Shown here piece after piece: positions 7,187 to 16,046 of a DNA stretch of 32,534 bases. Where the stretch lies: positions 1 to 32,534 of the forward strand of contig CACGIS010000011.1 of NCBI GenBank assembly GCA_902573175.1, given 5' to 3'. The notes under the pieces were generated by a model that searched no databases, was not told where the DNA came from, and saw only the letters and a program-made list of their open reading frames with translations. This DNA comes from Paracoccaceae bacterium (GTDB lineage: Bacteria; Pseudomonadota; Alphaproteobacteria; Rhodobacterales; Rhodobacteraceae). The position numbers and the translations under genes were made by a program. How positions within the stretch are numbered: the first letter of the stretch is position 1; every line of letters begins with the position of its first letter.

Positions 7187-8164
7187 TTGAGACTTTTGAT
7201 ATTTTTGACGGGTATTTTTTTGGCGACATTAGCTTCTGCTAATAAGCCAATACTAACAGTTTATGCGCCTGATTATTTTGTATCAGAATGGGGTCCTGGC
7301 CCCTCTATAGAAGAAGCCTTTGAGAGAACCTGTGAATGTGATCTTAAGTTTTCAGCAGGGGATTTGGTGCCGCGATTGATACTAGAAGGCTCCAGTACAG
7401 AGGCTGATATTGTTATAGGTTTGAATACAGACGTAACAAAAAAAGCTCGGGAAACGGGTTTGTTCGCACCCCACCAGCAAAATAATGACGCTTTGTTTTT
7501 GCCTATAAAATGGAGTGATAACACTTTTTTACCGTTCAATTGGTCGTATGTTTCGTTTGTATATGATGACACAAAGGTATCTCAGCCACCAAAAAGCTTT
7601 GATGAGTTAGCAAATATGAATAATGCTAAAATAGTCATACAAGACCCACGAAGTTCAATATCTGGTTTGGCACTAGTATTGTGGGTCAAAGAAATTTATG
7701 GTGACAAAGCAGAAGAATATTGGTCGAAACTGGCACCAAAAATTCTAACAGTTACCAAGGGCTGGTCCGAAGCTTATGGGCTTTTTACTTCTGGTGAGGC
7801 TGAAATAGTGTTATCTTTTAACACGTCGCCTGCCTACCATATTTCTGTGGAAGAAGATCAGACTAAAAAAGCAGCTATTTTTGATGAGGGACATTACGCC
7901 TATTTTGAATTGGTTGGGAAATTGCGAAGCTCAAATCAACCTGAATTAGCAAATAAATTTATGCAATTCGTTCTTTCTGGTGAGTTTCAGTCTCTAATAC
8001 CATTTACCAATTGGTCTTATCCCGCAGCACAAGATAGTTCAAAGTGGCCAGAAGTGTTTTCACAACTTCCTTATCCAGAAAAAGCATATTTTCTGGACGA
8101 AGATAAGGCTGATAAGATGCGCAAAAAGGCTATAGAAGAATGGCGCGCAGCACTGTCACAGTAA
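7187..8164 (+). CDS. thiB: Thiamine ABC transporter, periplasmic substrate-binding protein
   Basis: ThiB binds thiamine or its phosphates in the periplasm and delivers them to ThiPQ. The 325-residue product begins with a signal peptide (about residues 1-18, ending ATLASA-N) and continues LTVYAPDYFVSEWGPG, the characteristic N-terminus of this family. Further family-like stretches are ADIVIGLN and the W-rich LPIKWSDNTFLPFNWSYVSFVYDD (positions about 7500-7565), followed by VIQDPRSS and VLSFNTSPAYH. The start is a TTG at 7187, six bases after GAGGAG (7175-7180); no ATG gives the complete signal peptide. It follows the TPP riboswitch and overlaps thiP by 25 bases. Expression should rise when TPP is scarce. 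Confidence 0.95.
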   Translation: MRLLIFLTGIFLATLASANKPILTVYAPDYFVSEWGPGPSIEEAFERTCECDLKFSAGDLVPRLILEGSSTEADIVIGLNTDVTKKARETGLFAPHQQNNDALFLPIKWSDNTFLPFNWSYVSFVYDDTKVSQPPKSFDELANMNNAKIVIQDPRSSISGLALVLWVKEIYGDKAEEYWSKLAPKILTVTKGWSEAYGLFTSGEAEIVLSFNTSPAYHISVEEDQTKKAAIFDEGHYAYFELVGKLRSSNQPELANKFMQFVLSGEFQSLIPFTNWSYPAAQDSSKWPEVFSQLPYPEKAYFLDEDKADKMRKKAIEEWRAALSQ

Positions 8165-9642
8165 TTAGCTCTATGTTTTTAGTGGGCCTATTATTGGGCC
8201 CACTCTTCTCTCTAATAAATTTTAGTGGCTTATCATTAAGCTTATCTATTTCGGATATAGCTGCGATAAAGTTTACATTTGTTCAGGCCGCCTACTCAGC
8301 AACGTTGTCAACAGTTCTGGCCATTCCTGTAGCCAAAGCGCTTCTAAGGCAAAAATTTTGGGGAAAAAGCTTCGTAGTTTTAATTCTAGGAGCACCTTTT
8401 ATTTTACCAGTAATTGTCGCTGTTTTGGGACTAATTTTAGTTTTTGGTAATAATGGCATAGTGAATAATTTTCTAAATTTAATTGGTCTTGGTTCTATTA
8501 AAATTTATGGTTTTTGGGGTGTAATTCTGGCACACGTATTTTTCAATCTTCCTCTAGCAATTAGGATTTTACTTCAGGCTTTTAATGATATGCCTGGTGA
8601 ACAATATAGGCTCGTTTCGTCTTTAAAATTGTCGTCTGCTCAAAAATTCCTTGTCCTGGAGTGGCCCGTTTTAAAAAAGGTTTGCCCAGGTGTTTGGGCA
8701 GTTATATTTGCAATTTGTCTTTCTAGTTTTGCTGTAGCTTTAACTTTGGGTGGAGGCCCGAAGGCCACAACTGTTGAATTAGCTATTTATCAGGCATTTT
8801 TTTACGATTTAGACTTTTCAAAAGCTGCACAATTAGCATTAATCCAAATTGTTTTAGTATTTAGCGTGGTTTTCGCCAGCCAATTTATAGCCAAACCAAA
8901 AACAGTTTTTGGTCTTGATATTAAAATCTCAAATCAAAACCCCTCTAACTTTCAAAAAATCATGGATACCTTGGTTATAATTGTAACATTACTTTTTATT
9001 TTTATCCCAATACTGGTGATCTTTTTCTATGGTTTTGCCAACGTTTTCTTTCTGCCATCTTCTGTATTTAAAGCGGCAAGCTTATCAATACAAATAGCTA
9101 TACTGTCATCTTTTGTGTCTGTTTTTCTCGGTTTGTGCTTAACGACAAATATGGGAGAAATGTTTGGCTCTCTTGGTATAGCAATCTCTCCAATAGTAAT
9201 GGGAGCAGGTACTTTTTTGATGCTAAAAAACTTTGGAAACCCTTACTTATTGGCAGTACCAGTTACAGCTATTGTGAATGCACTAGTATCGCTACCCTTT
9301 GTAATCCGCATATTAAAGCCATCAGCTGTAGAGATAAGAACGGAGTTCGAAAATTTATCTCGTTCCATAGGTCTGACGGGTATTTTTTGGGTCTGGTGGG
9401 TTTATCTTCGGAGGCTTAAAAGACAAATAGGTTTCTCACTTGGCGTGGCCTCAGCGCTTTCTATGGGCGATTTGGGAGTGATAGTACTATTTGGTTCAGG
9501 TGAAATAGCTACTTTACCTTTGAAAATCTACCAACTCATGGGATCCTATAGAATAGATGAAGCTCTAGCTTCTGCTCTCCTGTTGTCTTTGTTGGCATTT
9601 GGAAGCTTTGCATTTTTTGATAAATTGGGTCGCATTCTATGA
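8140..9642 (+). CDS. thiP: Thiamine ABC transporter, permease
   Basis: ThiP forms the inner-membrane channel of the thiamine importer. The 500-residue protein has two binding-protein-dependent permease halves in tandem, with about 12 hydrophobic spans. The EAA-type loops that contact the ATPase are recognisable in each half: EQYRLVSSLKLSSAQKFLVLEWP in the first (positions about 8600-8665) and EFENLSRSIGLTGIFWVWW in the second. The N-terminal half contains the typical PFILPVIVAVLGL segment. Its ATG overlaps the end of thiB by 25 bases and its last codons overlap thiQ by 4, so the three are translated as a coupled set. Length is slightly below the usual 530 or so. Identity rests on family look plus the riboswitch and neighbours. 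Confidence 0.93.
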   Translation: MARSTVTVISSMFLVGLLLGPLFSLINFSGLSLSLSISDIAAIKFTFVQAAYSATLSTVLAIPVAKALLRQKFWGKSFVVLILGAPFILPVIVAVLGLILVFGNNGIVNNFLNLIGLGSIKIYGFWGVILAHVFFNLPLAIRILLQAFNDMPGEQYRLVSSLKLSSAQKFLVLEWPVLKKVCPGVWAVIFAICLSSFAVALTLGGGPKATTVELAIYQAFFYDLDFSKAAQLALIQIVLVFSVVFASQFIAKPKTVFGLDIKISNQNPSNFQKIMDTLVIIVTLLFIFIPILVIFFYGFANVFFLPSSVFKAASLSIQIAILSSFVSVFLGLCLTTNMGEMFGSLGIAISPIVMGAGTFLMLKNFGNPYLLAVPVTAIVNALVSLPFVIRILKPSAVEIRTEFENLSRSIGLTGIFWVWWVYLRRLKRQIGFSLGVASALSMGDLGVIVLFGSGEIATLPLKIYQLMGSYRIDEALASALLLSLLAFGSFAFFDKLGRIL

Positions 9643-10322
9643 TCAGATTTGAAGATGCCATTATCAAGATAGGTGATTTTCAGTTAGCAGTGAATACGAC
9701 TGTGCCAAAAGGTTTTACATCAGTGATTGGGCAATCAGGCGCCGGAAAGTCAACACTTTTATCGTCCTTGAGCGGACATAGAGCCTTAACTTCTGGAAAA
9801 ATCTTTGTAGATGAAACTCGCATAGATTTACTGCCTTCAAATAAACGTCCGTGTTCAATCATATTTCAGGAATTCAATTTATTCCCTCACCTGTCCATAG
9901 TCCAAAATTTAAATTTAGTTTGTGGTAATAGATTTTTTGTTTCAGAATCTTCCAGAGAAAAAATAAAAAAAGTTTTAGAAAAAGTTGGCATAGTTGAATT
10001 AATTGATCGCCTGCCTTCTGAAATGTCTGGTGGACAACAAAGTCGCGCTGCGCTAGCTCGAGTGCTTTTACAGCGAAACCCCATTTTGCTCCTTGACGAA
10101 CCATTCTCTGCACTTGGTCCCAATCAGAAATCAGAGTTAATTGACTTGGTTGATAGCTTATCAAAAGAGAAAGATATTTCGGTACTGCTGATTACTCACG
10201 ACCCAAAAGATGTCCGACAAATTGCAGGCCATTGCATAGTAGTTAAAGATCAAACTGTACTCGGCCCATTTGAGACATCAGAAGCGTTAGATGAAGATGG
10301 ACCGTTGAAAGGTTACTTGTAG
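9639..10322 (+). CDS. thiQ: Thiamine ABC transporter, ATP-binding protein
   Basis: ThiQ is the cytoplasmic ATPase driving thiamine import. The 227-residue sequence has Walker A GQSGAGKST (residues 31-39), the Q-loop IIFQEFNLFPHLS, the signature MSGGQQSRAALARVLL, Walker B ILLLDEPFSALG and the switch histidine in LLITHDP. Size is typical for stand-alone ThiQ. The start ATG overlaps the thiP stop (4 bases). The gene ends 3 bases before the 3' end of convergent hslU, with no terminator hairpin between them, so transcripts from both sides may run into each other. Confidence 0.94.
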   Translation: MIRFEDAIIKIGDFQLAVNTTVPKGFTSVIGQSGAGKSTLLSSLSGHRALTSGKIFVDETRIDLLPSNKRPCSIIFQEFNLFPHLSIVQNLNLVCGNRFFVSESSREKIKKVLEKVGIVELIDRLPSEMSGGQQSRAALARVLLQRNPILLLDEPFSALGPNQKSELIDLVDSLSKEKDISVLLITHDPKDVRQIAGHCIVVKDQTVLGPFETSEALDEDGPLKGYL

Positions 10323-10325
10323 AAG

Positions 10326-11633
10326 TCAAAGAACATATCTGCTCAGATCTGTACTTTTACTTAGCTCTCCAACATGCTGTTCAACGAAAGCAACGTCAAC
10401 TTTTACTTTTGAACCCGACTTATCGGGTGCAGTAAACGAAAGCTCCTCGAAGACACGCTCCAGGACAGTATATAATCGTCGAGCACCAATATTTTCCACC
10501 GAATGATTAACTTCAGCTGCAATTTTTGCTAACGCTTGGATTCCATCATCTGAAAAAGAAACCTCTACACCTTCAGTTCCCATAAGTGCTGAATATTGTC
10601 GAGTCAACGCGTTATCTGTTTCAGTTAGAATTCGGACAAAATCATCTTCTGTCAGAGCTCTTAATTCTACACGGATTGGAAGGCGACCCTGTAACTCCGG
10701 CAATAAGTCGGAAGGTTTGGCCACATGGAACGCTCCCGACGCTATGAAAAGAATGTGATCTGTTTTAACTGGTCCATGCTTTGTGCTGACAGTTGTTCCC
10801 TCAATAAGTGGCAGAAGGTCGCGCTGGACACCTTCGCGGCTCACGTCAGCACCCCTTGCATCGCTTCGGGCACACACCTTGTCGATTTCATCTAGAAATA
10901 CGATGCCATTTTCTTGAACAGCTTCCAAGGCAGTGCGAGTTACAATCTCATCATCTAATATTTTGTCTGCCTCTTCGCTTAATAAAATATCATGGCTTTC
11001 CGAAACGGTCATTCTTCGGCGAGCTTTTCTTCCGCTCATAGCTTTACCGAATATATCTCCTATATTCATCATTCCCATCTGCGACCCCGGCTGTCCAGGT
11101 ATATCAAACATTGACATCGGGTTGGAAGTATCGTTCACGTCTAATTCGATCTCGGTCTCGTCTAGTTCACCGTTCAGTAGTTTTTTTCGAAACATTTCGC
11201 GTGTTGAGTCACGAGCATCAGTGCCCGCTATAGCGTCTAAAACACGATCTTCGGCAGCTTTTTGAGCCTTAGCTTTTACGTCTTCCCTCATATATTCTCT
11301 GGTATCATTAATAGCCGCATCTACTAAATCTCGTACTATTTGTTCTACATCGCGGCCTACATATCCAACTTCAGTGAACTTTGTTGCCTCAACTTTTATA
11401 AATGGGGCACGTGCTAACTTTGCTAAACGTCTGCTAATTTCAGTTTTTCCTACACCAGTAGGCCCAATCATTAGAATATTTTTTGGATAAACTTCATCGC
11501 GCAAGTCGGTGGATAATTGTTTCCTTCTCCAACGTGATCTTAACGCTACAGCCACAGCGCGCTTTGCATCATTTTGCCCAATAATAAAACGGTCTAGCTC
11601 CGAGACGATTTCACGTGGTGTAAGGTCTGTCAT
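10326..11633 (-). CDS. hslU: ATP-dependent protease ATPase subunit HslU
   Basis: HslU (ClpY) is the hexameric AAA+ unfoldase that feeds substrates to the HslV peptidase. The 435 residues begin [20 protein letters not shown], the family start. Walker A is GPTGVGKTE (K63), Walker B is IVFLDEID, and the sensor-type stretch [12 protein letters not shown] is present. The C-terminal tail ends [12 protein letters not shown]; the family uses this tail to activate HslV. The inserted I-domain (about residues 110-240) is present. AGAGGA lies just ahead of the ATG. hslV is upstream with a 65-base gap, the normal hslVU order, and trxA precedes both. Confidence 0.97.
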   Translation of the reverse strand: MTDLTPREIVSELDRFIIGQNDAKRAVAVALRSRWRRKQLSTDLRDEVYPKNILMIGPTGVGKTEISRRLAKLARAPFIKVEATKFTEVGYVGRDVEQIVRDLVDAAINDTREYMREDVKAKAQKAAEDRVLDAIAGTDARDSTREMFRKKLLNGELDETEIELDVNDTSNPMSMFDIPGQPGSQMGMMNIGDIFGKAMSGRKARRRMTVSESHDILLSEEADKILDDEIVTRTALEAVQENGIVFLDEIDKVCARSDARGADVSREGVQRDLLPLIEGTTVSTKHGPVKTDHILFIASGAFHVAKPSDLLPELQGRLPIRVELRALTEDDFVRILTETDNALTRQYSALMGTEGVEVSFSDDGIQALAKIAAEVNHSVENIGARRLYTVLERVFEELSFTAPDKSGSKVKVDVAFVEQHVGELSKSTDLSRYVL

Positions 11634-11698
11634 TTATTCCTCTGGATTAATTTTTCTGGTAATTTTAGGCGGTTAATATATTTTTTAATAAACTATCT

Positions 11699-12250
11699 TT
11701 AAAGAGTTTCTATAGTTAGATTCCCATTAGTGTATACACAAATATCAGCTGCTATAGCCATGGCTTCGCGTGCAACAGCCTCTGCAGACTTTTTAGTATT
11801 CATCATTCCTCTAGCCGCTGCGAGAGCATAATTTCCACCTGATCCTATGGCCGCAACATTGTGTTCAGGCTCTAAAACGTCGCCGGCACCGGTTATTACT
11901 AATAGACTGTCACCGTCGGTGACAATAAGCATTGCTTCTAATTTTTGAAGATACTTGTCGGTCCTCCAATCTTTTGCAAGCTCAACCGATGCTCTGGCAA
12001 GCTGGCCTGGCATTGCTTCTAGTTTGGCCTCTAAGCGTTCCAAAAGAGTAAAGGCGTCTGCAGTTGATCCTGCAAATCCACAAACAACATCAAAACCACC
12101 AGGTGATATTTTGCGAACTTTTTTAGCGCTGCCCTTTATAACGGTTTGACCTAGGCTAACTTGTCCATCTCCAGCGACAACAACCTTACCCTCTTTTTTG
12201 ACGCCAATGATTGTCGTTCCATGCCAGTTTGGGAAATCACTTGATGACAT
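11699..12250 (-). CDS. hslV: ATP-dependent protease peptidase subunit HslV
   Basis: HslV (ClpQ) is the threonine peptidase ring of the HslUV protease. The 183-residue product carries a short propeptide ending WHG. T12 of the TTIIGV motif is then expected to become the N-terminal catalytic threonine after self-processing. [14 protein letters not shown] and [15 protein letters not shown] are family signatures. The propeptide form is known from alphaproteobacterial HslV, unlike E. coli, where only Met is removed. It lies 29 bases downstream of trxA and upstream of hslU on the same strand. I saw no clear heat-shock promoter in the short gap. Confidence 0.96.
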   Translation of the reverse strand: MSSSDFPNWHGTTIIGVKKEGKVVVAGDGQVSLGQTVIKGSAKKVRKISPGGFDVVCGFAGSTADAFTLLERLEAKLEAMPGQLARASVELAKDWRTDKYLQKLEAMLIVTDGDSLLVITGAGDVLEPEHNVAAIGSGGNYALAAARGMMNTKKSAEAVAREAMAIAADICVYTNGNLTIETL

Positions 12251-12279
12251 AATATGTCCTCAAAATTACAATTATATTG

Positions 12280-12600
12280 CTAAATGCTATCGTCTATCCA
12301 GCTTTGAAGCGCTGCTTTAGGGGCGGCGCCTGCTCTATTAGATACAACTTCACCATCTTTAAAAATAAACAATGCGGGAATTCCTCTTACACCCATGGAG
12401 GCGGCAGCATTAGGGTTTGTATCCACATCAACCTTTGCAATTTTTACTTTACCTTCGTATTCGGCGGACAATTCTTCCAAAGCAGGTCCGATTTGCTTAC
12501 ATGGCCCGCACCACTCAGCCCAAAAATCTACAACAACTGGTATTGTTGAATTGCGGACTTCTGTTTCAAATGTATCGTCTGTTACCGCTACTGTACCCAT
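12280..12600 (-). CDS. trxA: Thioredoxin
   Basis: This is a cytoplasmic thioredoxin of 106 residues, normal length. The active site WCGPCK places the redox cysteines at 31 and 34. The conserved cis-proline loop [12 protein letters not shown] and the buried Asp of VVVDFWAEW are present. It can serve as electron donor for reductases such as the MsrA in this window. It starts 53 bases after the end of addA and precedes hslV; in many Rhodobacterales trxA follows addA in this way. No signal peptide is seen. Confidence 0.96.
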   Translation of the reverse strand: MGTVAVTDDTFETEVRNSTIPVVVDFWAEWCGPCKQIGPALEELSAEYEGKVKIAKVDVDTNPNAAASMGVRGIPALFIFKDGEVVSNRAGAAPKAALQSWIDDSI

Positions 12601-12653
12601 TTATTTACTCCTGATTTTTCTTATTTTTAAAGTAAGAAGTGCAAAGCAAAACG

Positions 12654-15600
12654 TCAAGATGTGGAACCATCTAGATTGTCATAATCTAATAGATCTTTTT
12701 CCAGATGATCTATTTTTTTAATTGCAGTCCATAAAATGTAGCAGCTTACTTCTTTACCTGGATATATCTCCTCTATAGCTAGTTGGTAAGCCCCCATTTG
12801 CCTTAAAATTCCAAGTGGAATTTTGTTTGCTGTTTTGGGAACGGTCGAATTGGTTTTGAAATCTATAATTTGGACATTATTGCTTCCAACTATAAGACGA
12901 TCGATAATACCAAAGATTTTCTGATTTTTTAATTTGGGCAACTGGGCTGAGAAAGGTACCTCGCTGAGGACATCTTTAGCAAAAATATATGAAAACTTTG
13001 AGTCGGTCAAAACTGATAATGCTTCTTTAATAGCGTTTTCGACGTTTGGAGGTCCATCAAATAGCCTGTTGGCCTTGAGCATTTTTAAAGAATATTCGGG
13101 CCAATCTTGAGAAGAATACTTTGGAAGTAACTCAAGTAATTTATGCACACGCGATCCATGAAGTGCAGCCTCTTCCTCGCTTAACCCGTTTCCTTTTGAT
13201 AATGTTTTGGAGCCCCCCAAGTCCGATGGAATAAGATAATTTGGTTGCACTTTGTTTTCAAAACTTACCTTTTTGATCCAATCGGGTAATTTATTTCTTG
13301 ATTTTTTTGACTGATACTTTTTTTCTTCTATTGCAGATGACCAGTTTCCTTCTTCAAGCCGTAGTCCTTCCCCCGTAGGGAAAATTTGCTTTTTTGCTTT
13401 AGACGATTGTAAACTATTTTTTATTTTCTCATACCAACATTTGTCGTCTAATTGACCTGCGGACATTGCAATGAACCAAGTTTCAGCTCTGGTGATTGCA
13501 ACATAGAGAAGCCGGCTCCTTTCGGCTTCTAGCGCTTGTATTTTTTTTGATTTAATTTCTTCTTCGGCGCGAGAAGCTTCGCCCTTTTTATTGTTCCACA
13601 CCGCGATTTTTTCCCCTACTAGGATTTTATCGCGTAGCTCAACTTTTCTTTTTTGGGTCTCTGGTAGTATAACAATTGGAGACTCGAGACCTTTTGCGCC
13701 GTGTATAGTCATTACTCGTATTTGGTTTTCTTGTTTTGTCAGCTGTCTTTTTATTTCAAAACCAGAGGTTGAAACCCATGATAAAAAGCCTGTAAGGCTG
13801 GGTGTTTCTTGCTTTTCGTAATCAATTGATAAAGATAGCAAAGCATCTATAGCGTCTTCTGCTTCTGCTCCTAAGCGTGATATCAGATTAGCCCGTCCGT
13901 TATATTGGTTGAGTATTTTTTCAAGAAGTTCATACGGCCTTAGATAATCAATACTGGCTAGTAGATTACTCAAAACCAAATGCTCATGTGTAAATATATC
14001 CGACCTTTTTTTAAGCTCTTCCCATAAAAATCTATCTTCTCGATCATGTGCTAAGTCAAAAAGCTCCTTCTCGCTCCAGTTAAATAGAGGTGATTTTAGT
14101 ATAGTGGCTAACGACAAGTCATCCTGTGGAGAGGATAAAAATGACAGCAAAGCAATGAGGTCTTTAACCGCAATCTCGTCCATAAGCTTTAAGCGATCAG
14201 CTCCTGAAATAGGCAGGCCTCTTTTTTTGCATGCTTTGATTATCTCATGAAATAAAACTGATCGGCGCTGGACCAGTATTAAAAAATCGCCAGCGCTAAT
14301 TTTACGCATAACATAATCATTGCCAGTTCTTTCTGGAATTAAACTGTTAGAAGATATTAATGCGTTAATTTGGTCAGCAATTAGGCATGCCAACCTTACC
14401 CTTTCATCTTCTTTTCCTGGCATATCTACAGGGCTTTGCCACTCTGTATCTTTTGGTTGCTCGGCCTTTTCTATAGAGGGCCAAAGATCAACTCGGCCCG
14501 GTAATTTAGAATAAAATGATATATGATTTTCTGTGCTTTCTAGTTCACTTCCATTTTTACTTTCAGGTTTTTCTAGAATGCTATCAACAAACCTTAGAAT
14601 TGTAGGAGATGATCTAAAAGAATATTGTAAACTTAATTCTTTTAGGGGTTTAGCCGCCTCGTCAAATCGTTTTTTAAATTTTTTTTGAATTCGATTGAGC
14701 TCAAAAGTGTCGGCGCCTTGGAAAGAATAAATTGATTGTTTTTTATCACCAACAACGAATAGGGTCCGGTTTATTTTGTCTCGAGAACCTTCTCCGGCAT
14801 AAAACTCTTGCGATAGTTTTTCTATAATTCGCCATTGTGTAGGGCTAGTATCTTGTGCCTCGTCAATGAGTATATGATCGATACCTCCATCTAAACGATA
14901 TAATATCCAAGCTGCTATCGTAGGATCTATAAAAAGTTTTTGGGTTTTTAAAATAAGGTCATCAAAATCTAACCAACCACGAAGTAATTTTTCATTTGTA
15001 TAATGATTAAGAAAAACTCGTGAGAAATCGTAAAGAGCACAGATTTTCTCCGACGTTTCATATGAAATTCTTGTTTGCCGAAAAACTTCTATTCTCACTG
15101 CTAACTTATTTACTTGTTCTACAGAAGAATTTAAAAATTCGTTTAGGACAGTTTTAGAGGCAAAACTATTAGTTTTTGCACTATATTCGGGTCTCTTTTC
15201 CGTACTGCCTTTGTACAATAAAATATCTTCTAAGGTTTTTATAAATTCTAAATTGATAGATTTTATATTTGAGAGTTTTTTGGCAGCTGCTTTATCTCGG
15301 ACACCACCATTTTGCATGCCCTCTCGTAAAATTTTTATAACCTTAAGGTCTTTACTGTCGAAGTGTTTATTTAAGCATTCTTCAAAAGACACTTTACTAT
15401 TTAATCCAAACTCAGAACAGATTTCAGAATGACTTTTAAATTTGGACAAAACAGTACGATTCTTTAAAATATCTGTCAGCAGGTCTGTCAAATTAACATC
15501 ACTCAGAAATTTTGAAACATAAGCCAAAGAGATTGATTCTATCTCATCATTTGATATTTTTTCTAAAATTTCTGTACAAAGTGCTTGGGCTGTCCATTCA

Positions 15601-16046
15601 TCAATTTCTGTGAAATTCGGAGAAACACCTGCCTCAAGAGGAAAACGTCTGAGTAACGAAGAGCAAAAAGAGTGAATTGTTTGTATCTTTAAGCTTCCTG
15701 GCACTTCAATTGCTCGAGCGAACAGAGTTCTTGCTTGCTTAAATGTTTGTTTGTTTAATCTCGGTTCTAGGCCTAGTTTAGTAAGGCTATTTCTGAGATT
15801 TCTGTCATCTAGCATAGCCCACTTACCCAAGCGCTCAAATAAGCGGTTTTGCATTTCTGACGCTGCGGCTTTTGTATAAGTTAAGCATAAAATATTTTCG
15901 GGTGACACGCCTTCCAGTAGTAATCTAGCAACCCTATCGGTTAAAACACGCGTTTTGCCAGAGCCTGCGTTAGCAGAAAGCCAAGTAGAGCCATCTGGAT
16001 TAGATGCACGGATTTGAGCGAGAGTTGCCATGTTATGGTTTTTCAT
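12654..16046 (-). CDS. addA: Double-strand break repair helicase-nuclease AddA (alphaproteobacterial type)
   Basis: AddA is the UvrD-like helicase and nuclease subunit that, with AddB, resects double-strand breaks for RecA-dependent repair. Motif I is SANAGSGKTRVL (K31), motif II LIDEAQDTSPTQW, motif III GDKKQSIYSFQGAD, motif V VMTIHGAKGLESP and motif VI RLLYVAITRAE. A C-terminal RecB-family nuclease domain ends with GIIDRLIVGSNNVQIIDFKTN (D1062). The 1130-residue length is normal. The start ATG overlaps the addB stop by 4 bases, so the two are translationally coupled. An internal ATG five codons in (MATLAQIR) is an alternative start. Complete and intact. Confidence 0.95.
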   Translation of the reverse strand: MKNHNMATLAQIRASNPDGSTWLSANAGSGKTRVLTDRVARLLLEGVSPENILCLTYTKAAASEMQNRLFERLGKWAMLDDRNLRNSLTKLGLEPRLNKQTFKQARTLFARAIEVPGSLKIQTIHSFCSSLLRRFPLEAGVSPNFTEIDEWTAQALCTEILEKISNDEIESISLAYVSKFLSDVNLTDLLTDILKNRTVLSKFKSHSEICSEFGLNSKVSFEECLNKHFDSKDLKVIKILREGMQNGGVRDKAAAKKLSNIKSINLEFIKTLEDILLYKGSTEKRPEYSAKTNSFASKTVLNEFLNSSVEQVNKLAVRIEVFRQTRISYETSEKICALYDFSRVFLNHYTNEKLLRGWLDFDDLILKTQKLFIDPTIAAWILYRLDGGIDHILIDEAQDTSPTQWRIIEKLSQEFYAGEGSRDKINRTLFVVGDKKQSIYSFQGADTFELNRIQKKFKKRFDEAAKPLKELSLQYSFRSSPTILRFVDSILEKPESKNGSELESTENHISFYSKLPGRVDLWPSIEKAEQPKDTEWQSPVDMPGKEDERVRLACLIADQINALISSNSLIPERTGNDYVMRKISAGDFLILVQRRSVLFHEIIKACKKRGLPISGADRLKLMDEIAVKDLIALLSFLSSPQDDLSLATILKSPLFNWSEKELFDLAHDREDRFLWEELKKRSDIFTHEHLVLSNLLASIDYLRPYELLEKILNQYNGRANLISRLGAEAEDAIDALLSLSIDYEKQETPSLTGFLSWVSTSGFEIKRQLTKQENQIRVMTIHGAKGLESPIVILPETQKRKVELRDKILVGEKIAVWNNKKGEASRAEEEIKSKKIQALEAERSRLLYVAITRAETWFIAMSAGQLDDKCWYEKIKNSLQSSKAKKQIFPTGEGLRLEEGNWSSAIEEKKYQSKKSRNKLPDWIKKVSFENKVQPNYLIPSDLGGSKTLSKGNGLSEEEAALHGSRVHKLLELLPKYSSQDWPEYSLKMLKANRLFDGPPNVENAIKEALSVLTDSKFSYIFAKDVLSEVPFSAQLPKLKNQKIFGIIDRLIVGSNNVQIIDFKTNSTVPKTANKIPLGILRQMGAYQLAIEEIYPGKEVSCYILWTAIKKIDHLEKDLLDYDNLDGSTS

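Noticed and set aside
6990-7229. Minus-strand reading frame across the riboswitch
   Set aside because: It is a shadow of the TPP aptamer and the thiB start, with no family resemblance.
10326-11633. Long reading frames opposite hslU, addA and addB
   Set aside because: They lie wholly inside well-identified genes, have no ribosome sites and show no recognisable domains.
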